DNA of 64,000 nt from Sedimenticola selenatireducens DSM 17993 (GTDB lineage: Bacteria; Pseudomonadota; Gammaproteobacteria; Chromatiales; Chromatiaceae). Of this stretch, positions 40,747-48,544 are shown one piece after another. Below the pieces are notes generated by a model that saw only the letters and a program-made list of their open reading frames with translations, did not search any database and was not told the DNA's origin. The first letter of the stretch is position 1, and each line of letters opens with the position of its first letter. Both the position numbers and the translations under genes were made by a program. The stretch covers positions 58,301-122,300 of the forward strand of contig NZ_ATZE01000003.1 of assembly GCF_000428045.1 (NCBI RefSeq), in the 5' to 3' direction.

Positions 40747-41214
40747 TTATCGAAGCCGGTCCACCTGGTAGATGGCATGGCAGGCAACACAGTGTTTTGT
40801 CAGCTCTGACAACTGTCCCACGGTGTGTCCCATGTCGCCCATCGCTTCCGCGTCCATAGAGATTGCATCGAACGTGGTATGTACCTTCCCGGCCAACTGC
40901 TTGAAGGTTTCAGGCAGTTTGGCCACCACGTGGGGTGGAATTTCGTTTGCCGCTCCGCTGCCCATCGTCCTGGCGGCGCTGGCCACCTGCTCCATGTCGT
41001 CACGCGCGAGCCCATCCAGAATGGATTGCATGGCGACGACGAAGTTGCGCATCTCCACCAGAACCAGGTGACGCTCGTCGGCCGGTAGTGCGAGCATGGC
41101 ACGGGTGTCCGGATCCTCCAGGGTACCGCTGTTTTTGACTTCTGAGTGTGATGTGTTGAATGCCAGTGTCATCAGGAAACCACTGAATACCGCGAATATA
41201 GCCTTACTTCTCAT
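40747..41214 (-). CDS. Cytochrome c'-like protein
   Basis: 155 residues. Signal peptide (about 1-24, MRSKAIFAVFSGFLMTLAF start), mostly helical mature part, and a single C-terminal heme-binding motif CVACH about 12 residues from the end. This is the layout of four-helix-bundle cytochromes c' / c-556 group, periplasmic. It is the last gene of the sox operon, 13 bp after soxZ, so it may accept electrons from, or protect, the Sox reaction; that role is inference. Confidence 0.75.
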   Translation of the reverse strand: MRSKAIFAVFSGFLMTLAFNTSHSEVKNSGTLEDPDTRAMLALPADERHLVLVEMRNFVVAMQSILDGLARDDMEQVASAARTMGSGAANEIPPHVVAKLPETFKQLAGKVHTTFDAISMDAEAMGDMGHTVGQLSELTKHCVACHAIYQVDRLR

Positions 41215-41227
41215 TACATCATCCTCA

Positions 41228-41542
41228 TCAGTTAACGACGGCGTCTGCGCTGCCTGACTGGCCAGTATTGTCGGTCCAGTTCACGGTAATCCTGTCGTTC
41301 GGCTTCATATCACTCAATTTAAAGCCGTAAAACGGGTTCTTGGAGAGGCCGCCGGTGCAGCGTGACACCAGAGCCTCTTGACCGTTGACCAAAATTATGA
41401 ACTGATTGATAAAGTGGGCCGGGATCTTGTTGCCTGATTGTGGGTTAAGCCGGAGGCCATTCTCCATTGGATGGTTGATAATTACCTTGACGTCGACTAC
41501 GCCATTTTTATTCTTCACACGAACCTTCATTGTGTTACTCAT
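41228..41542 (-). CDS. soxZ: Sulfur-carrier complex protein SoxZ
   Basis: 104 residues, immunoglobulin-like beta protein without signal peptide. Contains the family's HFINQFIILVNGQ and GGLSKNPFYGFKLSD segments. It binds SoxY and is carried to the periplasm with it. ATG after AAAGGAAA. Directly follows soxY. Confidence 0.95.
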   Translation of the reverse strand: MSNTMKVRVKNKNGVVDVKVIINHPMENGLRLNPQSGNKIPAHFINQFIILVNGQEALVSRCTGGLSKNPFYGFKLSDMKPNDRITVNWTDNTGQSGSADAVVN

Positions 41543-41560
41543 ATCGGTTTCCTTTACTGT

Positions 41561-42028
41561 TTAGCCGCCACAACCGCCAATAGTCACCTTTACCTCGCTG
41601 CTCGCGTAGTAAAATTGACCGCCGGCCTTGACGATTGCGCGTACCTGGGAAGTTTTGGCCATTTTGATTCGTGTCGAAACATAAGGCTGGGCCTTCCTGG
41701 AATAGTAGTATTCTGCAATCAATGGGTGCGGGTTATGATCTGCGATCAGCGCTATGTACTCGGTATCAGGCAGATTACTGGTTACGGCAACCGAAACCAT
41801 GGATCCATTGCTGGCAATGTCCGGTGCCTTTATCTTGATATCGCTGGATTGTTTTGCACCTGCTGCGCCGATCTCGGACAGCACCCCCTCGACGTTTGAA
41901 GCAGAAAAGCGTCCGTCGCTTCCGGGTAGTTCAACCGCGTTCGCCATGTTCACACCCGTCATGGCAACAAGGCAGCTACCGCCCCCTATAGCCAGTGCCT
42001 CTATGAACTCTCGCCTGTTGTAATTCAC
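41561..42028 (-). CDS. soxY: Sulfur-carrier protein SoxY
   Basis: 155 residues. A Tat signal with NRREFIEALAIGGG at the N-terminus, an Ig-like domain, and the swinging-arm C-terminus VTIGGCGG whose Cys carries the covalently bound sulfur substrate. The GGCGG end is intact, so the carrier should be functional. Exported as the folded SoxYZ heterodimer. Confidence 0.96.
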   Translation of the reverse strand: MNYNRREFIEALAIGGGSCLVAMTGVNMANAVELPGSDGRFSASNVEGVLSEIGAAGAKQSSDIKIKAPDIASNGSMVSVAVTSNLPDTEYIALIADHNPHPLIAEYYYSRKAQPYVSTRIKMAKTSQVRAIVKAGGQFYYASSEVKVTIGGCGG

Positions 42029-42046
42029 TCTAGTACTCCTCTTTTG

Positions 42047-42937
42047 TTAACGGATGGATGGAGCCTTGATCGGATAGCCGTTGGACATCGAGGTGTAAAA
42101 TACCTCCAGGTCCACGTAGGCAGGATCACCGGGCTTCAGCGGTTTGGCTCGCATCTGTTTCAGGCAGCGCATAAAGCGTTTATGCAATACCTCCACTTCA
42201 CCCACCGGACTGCGGTAGGTCGGGTAATGACTGACATCGCCGAAGGGTGTACTGGGAACCTCCCCGCGCAACCGATTGCCCATGATGCTTCCCGGGGTAT
42301 GACATGAAGCGCAGGCGAAGTTGAGTTGGCCGATACGCTTGTAGAACAGTGTTTCACCCCGAAGGTAGGCCTCCTTCATGGGCCCTGAATCAACATCGAT
42401 CTGTATCGGGAGTCCATCGCTCAGAGATTTCAGGTACAGGGCAATGCTTGCGTTTACGGGTGATCCCTGTTTGAAGTTTTGCCAGAGCACCTTCTTTGCA
42501 CAGTGCTCAATACGTGCCTCCAGTGTAAGTACTTTTCCCAGCTTCGCATCGTACATGGGATAGTTGGCCGCGATCCCTTCCAGGGTCGTGGTACCGGCAC
42601 CCAGGCACGATTTGAATCCCGCTTCCCTGTGCTCCCAAAGGTTGACGAGTTTCTCCCCTTCATCAACAGCCAGGTGTCCGGGGTGAAAGTCGTCCTCGAC
42701 AATATCCATGTTCTTGCCATTCATTTTCCATTCGTTATCTGAATTGGTCTGGATGCTGGCAAACTGTTCTATTGCCTGGGTGTCTTTCCAGTATTTATAA
42801 GTTCCGGAAAAATCGCCCGCAACACCCAATTTTGGATCAATGTCGAATCTCGGATGAGTATTGAAGTCTGTCTCGGCAAGAGCCGGGTAAGAGATAGCGT
42901 GTAACGCCGTTACCGCAATTAATGTCAATATTTTCAT
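42047..42937 (-). CDS. soxA: L-cysteine S-thiosulfotransferase subunit SoxA (mono-heme form)
   Basis: 296 residues. Signal peptide ending near YPALAE. One CxxCH, in NFACASCHTPGSIMGN, and the downstream RFMRCLKQMRA whose Cys is the axial (persulfide) ligand at the active site. The N-terminal CxxCH of di-heme SoxA proteins is absent; only single Cys residues remain there. With SoxX it joins thiosulfate to the SoxY cysteine. I start at the ATG at 42937, 10 bp after soxX, behind AGGGGG; a longer frame to 42979 would overlap soxX. Confidence 0.93.
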   Translation of the reverse strand: MKILTLIAVTALHAISYPALAETDFNTHPRFDIDPKLGVAGDFSGTYKYWKDTQAIEQFASIQTNSDNEWKMNGKNMDIVEDDFHPGHLAVDEGEKLVNLWEHREAGFKSCLGAGTTTLEGIAANYPMYDAKLGKVLTLEARIEHCAKKVLWQNFKQGSPVNASIALYLKSLSDGLPIQIDVDSGPMKEAYLRGETLFYKRIGQLNFACASCHTPGSIMGNRLRGEVPSTPFGDVSHYPTYRSPVGEVEVLHKRFMRCLKQMRAKPLKPGDPAYVDLEVFYTSMSNGYPIKAPSIR

Positions 42938-42947
42938 TATCCGCCCC

Positions 42948-43409
42948 CTATTTCGAAGACTGGAGGAAAGCGACAACATCGCGAATTTCCTGCTCAGTCA
43001 GTATTTCATTGGTCCCCATTGGAGGCATCAGGGTGTCCGGACTGCGCCACCGCATGTCATAAACCAGCGCGAAGGTTTCTGCGTCGCTCCTTCCAAGGTT
43101 CCCGTAGCTGGTCAAGTCCGGCCCACGGCTGCCGGGTTGTGTACCCCCCTTCATTCTGTGACAGGCAAGGCAGTTGCCGCGGGTTTTTGTAAACGCGATA
43201 TTCCTGCCCTCCTCGCTGTTGCCGGACAACTCGCCTGACAACGGTTTTTTGACCGGCTTCCTGACCGGTATCTCACCACAGGAGAGGCTGTAACTCAGGC
43301 AGGGAAACTTCATCGGAGAGGTCGATGCGCTATTGGTATTAACAGGTTGTTGCACAGTGCCGCAGGCGGAAAGCGTTGCCATCAGTGCGGCCAGTAATAT
43401 CTTCTTCAT
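42948..43409 (-). CDS. soxX: L-cysteine S-thiosulfotransferase subunit SoxX
   Basis: 153 residues. N-terminus MKKILLAALMATLSACG fits a lipoprotein signal (LSAC), so the protein is probably membrane-anchored rather than soluble. One heme site NCLACHRMKGG and a C-terminal MPPMGTN with the likely Met ligand. A ~45-residue segment with two extra Cys precedes the cytochrome domain. Partner of SoxA, next gene. Confidence 0.93.
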   Translation of the reverse strand: MKKILLAALMATLSACGTVQQPVNTNSASTSPMKFPCLSYSLSCGEIPVRKPVKKPLSGELSGNSEEGRNIAFTKTRGNCLACHRMKGGTQPGSRGPDLTSYGNLGRSDAETFALVYDMRWRSPDTLMPPMGTNEILTEQEIRDVVAFLQSSK

Positions 43410-43418
43410 CGTACTCCC

Positions 43419-44900
43419 CTAGAAAATGTGTCGCAGACGCAGGCCAATAACATCGCCGATCGTACTCGTGGAGTTTTCAGCGTTGTTTGTTTTGACAAGG
43501 GCATTGTTGATCGCCGCCGGATTGGCGCTGGTCGTGGTCACCGCATTCGGTGCTTCGGAATCCCGGAATACGTAGTTCAGCGTCAGACTGGTTTTAGGTG
43601 CAATGTGGTAGGTAGTGCCGAGTGCAAGCTCGGTGATGATTCTTTCATCGGAATCGGACCAGTAGCTGTTATTGATCGTCTCGTACAGCAGGTTGTTTCT
43701 TGAATAGCGAACATCGAACTGCCAGTTCTTATTCAGATAGTATCCATATTCCAGCGTCAGGCCTTTGGCCTTGTTATCTCTCTCGGATGCTATTTGAAAC
43801 TGCCCGCCGTACGGACAGTCAGTACAGCTCGATGTGGCAGATTGCAGGATCATTCCCTCTGCAAACATCAAGTCCATTCCCAGTCGGTGTTTGTGGCCGG
43901 TTTCGCCAAAAAATCGCCCTAATGCCTGCACGCCGAATCCGTAGCGTATCCGGTCAAAGTCCTCGCTCTTGGTCCCCTGGGCATCCACGATATAGTTTCT
44001 TACGCCACTCTGGTGATATGCGTAGAACTTGACACCATTCTTCATGGCGCCTTTTCCACCCGGAAGATCATATTCCGAGGAGAAGTAGAGGTTGAGATCC
44101 TTTTCATTGTTATTGTCGGAATGATGTATGCCATTGCCGTTACCGATCATTGCAGCATAGGTGTGCGTCCACTTTCCAGTATTGAACGAGTCAAATGCCT
44201 GGATGCCCCAGTCACGGCCCACGTCCGAATCATATCCCTGGGTGGAAATGCTGCCGGCATATCCCTGGCCGGCGATAGGATTGGTTCCTTTGGCACTGCC
44301 GTTGACAAATCGCTCGACTTGGTCGCGCCTGACGAAGTCGGTTAGATAGATGAAATCCTTCGTTCTAATAGACTCCAACAACTCCTCCGGACCGGGTTTT
44401 TTAAACAGCCCTAATCGGAGGCGTGCGCCTGGAATATAGTTTAGCGTTACGCTGGCGTCGGTCAGGGAAACGAGATGTTTACGATTGGTGTTGAGCGGTT
44501 CGTAGGTGGCACCGTTCATACCAAAATTCGTAGTAAGGAAGTAGTTGATCTTTCCTGGAATAATGTTTCCCCTGAGGCCAACGACAAAGGCATCCAGGTT
44601 GAAACCCTTGTTGTCGTGGTGCAACTCCGGCCCAACCCTGCAATTGTTGACGTAGTAACCGTTATTCAGTCCAGGTCCGCTATTGAGATCTCCCGTGGGC
44701 GTACCGTTCGGCCTTGCCATGCCAGAGAGTGGATTACAACCAACGTAGTTGGAGTATTGTAACGAAACGGCACCGAATAAGCGGTGAGATACTTTTTCTG
44801 GCTCGGTACCTTGTATAGCAATCCAGTTCGCAGCGAAACTGCCTTGCGAGAACAGCAGTGCCGCAATTCCCCCTGTTATTATATTTGGGACTTTTTTCAT
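43419..44900 (-). CDS. Outer-membrane beta-barrel porin of the sox operon
   Basis: 493 residues. Signal peptide ending GSFAAN, many alternating amphipathic strands rich in Tyr/Asn/Gly, and a C-terminal aromatic residue (LRLRHIF) recognised by the BAM machinery. Five Cys occur, including CTDC in a presumed loop. It is the first gene of the sox operon and starts 46 bp behind the ECF-type promoter. It presumably admits a sulfur compound such as thiosulfate or tetrathionate to the periplasm; the substrate is inference. ATG at 44900 preferred over the adjacent GTG at 44903. Confidence 0.82.
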   Translation of the reverse strand: MKKVPNIITGGIAALLFSQGSFAANWIAIQGTEPEKVSHRLFGAVSLQYSNYVGCNPLSGMARPNGTPTGDLNSGPGLNNGYYVNNCRVGPELHHDNKGFNLDAFVVGLRGNIIPGKINYFLTTNFGMNGATYEPLNTNRKHLVSLTDASVTLNYIPGARLRLGLFKKPGPEELLESIRTKDFIYLTDFVRRDQVERFVNGSAKGTNPIAGQGYAGSISTQGYDSDVGRDWGIQAFDSFNTGKWTHTYAAMIGNGNGIHHSDNNNEKDLNLYFSSEYDLPGGKGAMKNGVKFYAYHQSGVRNYIVDAQGTKSEDFDRIRYGFGVQALGRFFGETGHKHRLGMDLMFAEGMILQSATSSCTDCPYGGQFQIASERDNKAKGLTLEYGYYLNKNWQFDVRYSRNNLLYETINNSYWSDSDERIITELALGTTYHIAPKTSLTLNYVFRDSEAPNAVTTTSANPAAINNALVKTNNAENSTSTIGDVIGLRLRHIF

Positions 44901-44951
44901 CACGCCTCCTTTTTAGTTATTCCTACCCTCTGATGGGGTGGTAGTAACTGA

Positions 44952-44976
44952 AACGAGCAGGATTAAGAAAAGTTCC
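44952..44976 (-). promoter_or_regulatory. ECF-type promoter of the porin-sox operon
   Basis: On the minus strand GGAAC (44976-44972), a 16-base spacer and CGTT (44955-44952). Over the wider block it reads GGAACTTT-N10-GCTCGTT, identical at all fixed positions to the promoter before the divergent ECF sigma gene. Confidence 0.85.
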
Positions 44977-45534
44977 TCCAATATTTATCCGGGTGAATGG
45001 TTTTGTATTTCCCGTAGTTTGGAATGCAAACACCTTTCTTACTAACCGTTTCTTTTTAAAAAATTAACTCTGGTTGTAGCGAGCGTGGTTGAAATCGGAT
45101 CAGACAAAACTTCTTAACACTTCCATTGCATCGAACCATTTGTCGCCGTGCATAAACAGCCAAGATATATTGATAATTGTCAGTTGGCGGCCGATACGCA
45201 TTACCAAAACTCCAGGAAAGCGTTTTGGAACCGCGTAATTCAGAGAGACTGAAGCACCAGTCCTACTTAGCCTTTCCAACAACGCATTGGTGACGGTATC
45301 GTAAACCAGGACATGACGCCGGATCGTTCATTGGATAGGGATACTTGCACCGCATCTAATGATAAATATCAGGCTAAGCGGGCTGTTTTAGAAAGAGCGA
45401 AAACGAATTGTTGCCTTACCCAGGTCAGTTTGGAGACACTAGAGAATGTGCGGCATCCGTGTTCATTGGATTGAATGCTGCAAGAGACTAAATACCGATT
45501 TTTGAGGCCGGGCACCCTTTTTGACTGGAGAGCG
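44977..45534. other. Divergent region between the sox and ECF operons
   Basis: About 560 bp of fairly AT-rich DNA between the two ECF-type promoters. A minus-strand frame at 45100-45282 (60 codons from a TTG, open further upstream) ends in ISWLFMHGDKWFDAMEVL; I cannot place it in a family and it may be a gene fragment. Otherwise nothing recognisable. Confidence 0.4.
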
Positions 45535-45559
45535 GGAACTTTATGGAGGATGGCTCGTT
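45535..45559 (+). promoter_or_regulatory. ECF-type autoregulatory promoter of the sigma operon
   Basis: GGAAC (45535-45539), 16-base spacer, CGTT (45556-45559); in the wider block GGAACTTT-N10-GCTCGTT, the same as before the porin-sox operon. Located about 50 bp upstream of the sigma gene. Confidence 0.85.
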
Positions 45560-45610
45560 AGAGTGTTAGCGGATTAAAGGCTCACTGGAAGAGGCAATAA
45601 CAATACATAT

Positions 45611-46225
45611 TTGGTAACGGTGATTGCTATAGAACACCATATTCCGGGGCAGGCAGACGATTTGCGGCAATTTTCCGATGAAGATTGTGTTGCCTTTTTG
45701 AAAGCGGGTAACAGCGCTGCATTTCCAGAGCTAATGCGGCGGTATCAAAACCGGATATACACCTATGTATTACGAATGATCAGCTGCCCGGATGATGCTA
45801 TGGATATATGCCAGACAACATTTATAAGCGCATATAGAAACCTGGAGAAGTGGCAGCCAAATGCCCTTTTTAGAACATGGCTGTTTAGAATAGCGAGTAA
45901 TTCCGCCATAGATTATCTGCGAAGAAACAAGTTGTATACTCAAGTACCGATAGAAAGCCTTAACCACACTTTGATCGATGCCATGGATCCGGAGCGTCAA
46001 TACATGTCATCGGCACGATGCACCACTATGATCAAACTGATTCAACAGATCCCCCCGGTTTTTCGGCAGGCCCTGCTACTACGCGAACTGGAGGGAATGT
46101 CTTATGCGGATATTGCGCAGGCGTTGGACATTAGCGAAGGAACGGTAAAATCCCGGATCGCGAGAGCACGATACGGCCTGGTATCCGGGCTTGATCAGAT
46201 AGATGATGTAGAGAGTAACCAATGA
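45611..46225 (+). CDS. ECF-family RNA polymerase sigma factor
   Basis: 204 residues. Region 2 contains MRRYQNRIYTYVLRMI and the -10 binding FRTWLFRIASNSAIDYLRR; region 4 has SYADIAQALDISEGTVKSR for -35 recognition. The start is uncertain: TTG at 45611 or GTG at 45620, with a GGAAGAGG 17 or more bases upstream. ATGA overlap with the anti-sigma gene. Group resembles the CnrH/RpoE-like ECFs judged from its companions. Likely transcribes its own operon and the divergent sox operon. Confidence 0.9.
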   Translation: MVTVIAIEHHIPGQADDLRQFSDEDCVAFLKAGNSAAFPELMRRYQNRIYTYVLRMISCPDDAMDICQTTFISAYRNLEKWQPNALFRTWLFRIASNSAIDYLRRNKLYTQVPIESLNHTLIDAMDPERQYMSSARCTTMIKLIQQIPPVFRQALLLRELEGMSYADIAQALDISEGTVKSRIARARYGLVSGLDQIDDVESNQ

Positions 46226-46677
46226 ACAGAAACAGTTGCCCGGATTTTGAGACACTTTCTGCCTATGTGGATCATGAAATGAGCGGGAGTGAGCTGGAGG
46301 CGATCAGCAACCACGTGGCAGAATGCGCATATTGCAGGCGACACCATGATCGGCTTGTTCAATTGAGCAATGAGTTTTCCGCCATGCAGGCAGAATCTAC
46401 TGGCATAAACATTATTCCGGAGATTCAAGAGCGGTTAAATACGAAACCTGGTCTACGGCGGTCCGGAAATTTGCTAAATGGTCGGTTCTTATCCTATGGA
46501 CTGGCCGCATCATTTGCTCTTGTTGTCGGTATCAATCTGGGAAATCATATTGTAGTTGACGAAGTAAAGGTCGATCTCACGTTTACACAGGCAGCACAAA
46601 TGGCGCCGTTCTCTTTCATCCCGCCTGGAAGCATCAACCTGGAACATGCCACATGTTTTATAGGAAAGCGCATATGA
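46222..46677 (+). CDS. Anti-sigma factor with zinc-finger HC2 domain
   Basis: 151 residues. N-terminal zinc-binding anti-sigma domain with the His-x3-Cys-x2-Cys signature HVAECAYC (about residues 31-38), one TM helix at about 90-108 (YGLAASFALVVGINLG), and a short periplasmic tail. It should hold the ECF sigma at the inner membrane until released. Coupled by ATGA at both ends. Confidence 0.88.
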   Translation: MNRNSCPDFETLSAYVDHEMSGSELEAISNHVAECAYCRRHHDRLVQLSNEFSAMQAESTGINIIPEIQERLNTKPGLRRSGNLLNGRFLSYGLAASFALVVGINLGNHIVVDEVKVDLTFTQAAQMAPFSFIPPGSINLEHATCFIGKRI

Positions 46678-47147
46678 TCAAGCGTTATATAATGCCGGTG
46701 ATCTTGGTACTGTCACTGTTTATCAATGTTGGGGTCATTGCATCAGTTGTTGGCCGAACGGCGGGTGACTTGTTTGGTGCAAAGGCAATACAGCACGGGC
46801 ATACTGCCTTGGCTAACCACCTTGAACTCGACCAGCGGCAGTTTTCTCAATGGAGAAGCAACGAACAGGTATTTCTAAGCGAACTGAAAAACTCATGGGC
46901 AATTATCAGGAACAATCGCGAACTGATGATACGCGAGATATTTTCTGATGACCCGGATATTGCCGAAATTGAGTCCCTGCGCGATGAGATAGCCGAGCAA
47001 CAATCGATACAACAACATGTGGTTATAGACCAGTTGATGCGTGAACGACAGATACTGAACCAACGGCAACGCAACATGCTGGAGGACCTGCTCATTACCC
47101 AGTACCCCCTGGCTTCAATCGAACAGATGATGATCAGGGAGGAATGA
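46674..47147 (+). CDS. CnrX-like periplasmic sensor of the ECF system
   Basis: 157 residues. One N-terminal membrane anchor (about 5-27, VILVLSLFINVGVIASVV) and a highly charged helical periplasmic part with Gln/Arg/Glu heptads, the shape of the CnrX / ZraP / Spy heavy-metal-resistance family. The only metal-ligand-like cluster is HGH early in the periplasmic part, so nickel/cobalt sensing as in CnrX is not assured; it may sense an envelope or sulfur signal. The ATG overlaps the anti-sigma stop; a longer frame from 46653 is less likely. Confidence 0.75.
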   Translation: MIKRYIMPVILVLSLFINVGVIASVVGRTAGDLFGAKAIQHGHTALANHLELDQRQFSQWRSNEQVFLSELKNSWAIIRNNRELMIREIFSDDPDIAEIESLRDEIAEQQSIQQHVVIDQLMRERQILNQRQRNMLEDLLITQYPLASIEQMMIREE

Positions 47148-47655
47148 ATATCAAAGGATCGACAGCATCCGGTAGATCCGACGGATACTGAAAAAGCGTG
47201 TCATAGCTGGCCAGATGACTGCCGGGCGATCGGTTAGTCAACGGTGGAATACAGATACGATCGGACAGATGTCTTTAAACGGGCTTTGATAATTCGGCAG
47301 TTTGCCGGCGTCGGGTAATTCCCAGAGAACTGGAGTAAGAAAAGTCACCTGCCCCTCCCTATGCCCGACCATGCTATACCCTGCCGGCCACCAACCATCC
47401 AGAAGACAACATGAACAGGACTGGCAGGCTCAGCTTGACCTGTAGAGAAACCAAGCCAAACTTAAAGACAAGGACCGGATGATTTTCTCTTCAGATGGGA
47501 TCGACTCAGCCTGAGTTGCGATTTGGCGGCTGACAAGAAACGGGATTATCGATGCACTGCAGTGATAGCGCCAACCCGCTACCGCGATTGGGATAATTCC
47601 AATTGGATTCTGTTGCGATGAAGTAGCCGTTAAATTCAGATACACCGAGAGGGTA
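47148..47655. other. 508-bp intergenic region with dispersed repeat copy B
   Basis: No gene recognised. Contains copy B of the 44-bp repeat (47456-47498), followed by a small palindrome CTCAGCCTGAG (47505-47515). No clear terminator follows the sensor gene. Confidence 0.45.
47456..47498. repeat. Dispersed ~44-bp repeat, copy B
   Basis: CCAAACTTAAAGACAAGG...TTCAGATGG, matching copy A (37618-37661) at about 37 of 44 positions. Same orientation as A. Confidence 0.65.
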
Positions 47656-48363
47656 ATGACAAAGGATAAGCTCGTAAAAAGATCCAGCCGTTCGGAGGTT
47701 GACGCATTTTTGCATAAAGTGGCCACAACACCGGCCAGGAAGCCGGCGAGCCGAACTGGCCGACTGATATTTGCCATGGATGCCACGGCCAGCCGGGAAC
47801 CCACCTGGGACCAGGCCTGCCATATACAGGCCCAGATGTTTGAAGAGACCGCGGCGCTCGGCGGCCTCAGCATCCAGTTGTGCTACTACCGGGGATTCAA
47901 CGAATTCAGCGCCAGTGAATGGTTGTCCAATAAAACGGATCTGCAGCATCGCATGATGGCCGTACGCTGTCTGGGGGGGCACACCCAGATACGCAGGGTT
48001 CTGCAGCATGCCATTACTGAAACCAGGCAGAAAGAGGTGGATGCGGTGGTATTTGTGGGAGACTGCCTGGAAGAGGAAGTTGATGAACTTTGCCAACTGG
48101 CAGGTGAACTGGGCTTGCATAACGTGCCGGTGTTCCTGTTCCAGGAGGGGGATTACGTGGTTGCGAAACGCGCATTCAAACAGATAGCCCGGCTGACCGA
48201 TGGAGCCTATTGCCCGTTCGATGCCAGTAGCGCCCAACAACTCCGAGACCTGCTGAGCGCGGTTGCCGTCTACGCGGCGGGAGGGCGGCGGGCACTGGAA
48301 AACTTCAGTAAGGCACGCGGGGGAATGACCAGGTTATTAACCCGCCAGATCAATAAGGGCTAG
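47656..48363 (+). CDS. VWA-domain protein of unknown function
   Basis: 235 residues, cytoplasmic. After a basic N-terminus, a von Willebrand A-like core: RLIFAMDATASREPTWDQA replaces the usual D-x-S-x-S MIDAS with D-x-T-x-S, and VDAVVFVGDCLEEEVDEL carries the second acidic site. A MIDAS-type metal site is therefore plausible. Followed 181 bp later by a membrane J-domain gene; I recall these two types of gene being neighbours in other proteobacteria, but cannot verify it here. Confidence 0.75.
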   Translation: MTKDKLVKRSSRSEVDAFLHKVATTPARKPASRTGRLIFAMDATASREPTWDQACHIQAQMFEETAALGGLSIQLCYYRGFNEFSASEWLSNKTDLQHRMMAVRCLGGHTQIRRVLQHAITETRQKEVDAVVFVGDCLEEEVDELCQLAGELGLHNVPVFLFQEGDYVVAKRAFKQIARLTDGAYCPFDASSAQQLRDLLSAVAVYAAGGRRALENFSKARGGMTRLLTRQINKG

Positions 48364-48544
48364 TGGGGCGCGTATCTGAGCCTCCATGCCTGCAGGCCGT
48401 AAACTCGCCGGTCGTCATCCATACGCCAGTGGAAAACACGAGCTTTCCGCTCGGCCAATCGTTAGAATATTTCAACTAAGGGGCGGTGGACCGCCTTATT
48501 AAATTGGATATCCCATGGATATCCGTCGGCAACAAGGCGTATAA

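Noticed and set aside
47506..48240. Long minus-strand ORF (244 codons) opposite the VWA gene
   Set aside because: No domain or ribosome site; composition fits an antisense shadow of the VWA gene.
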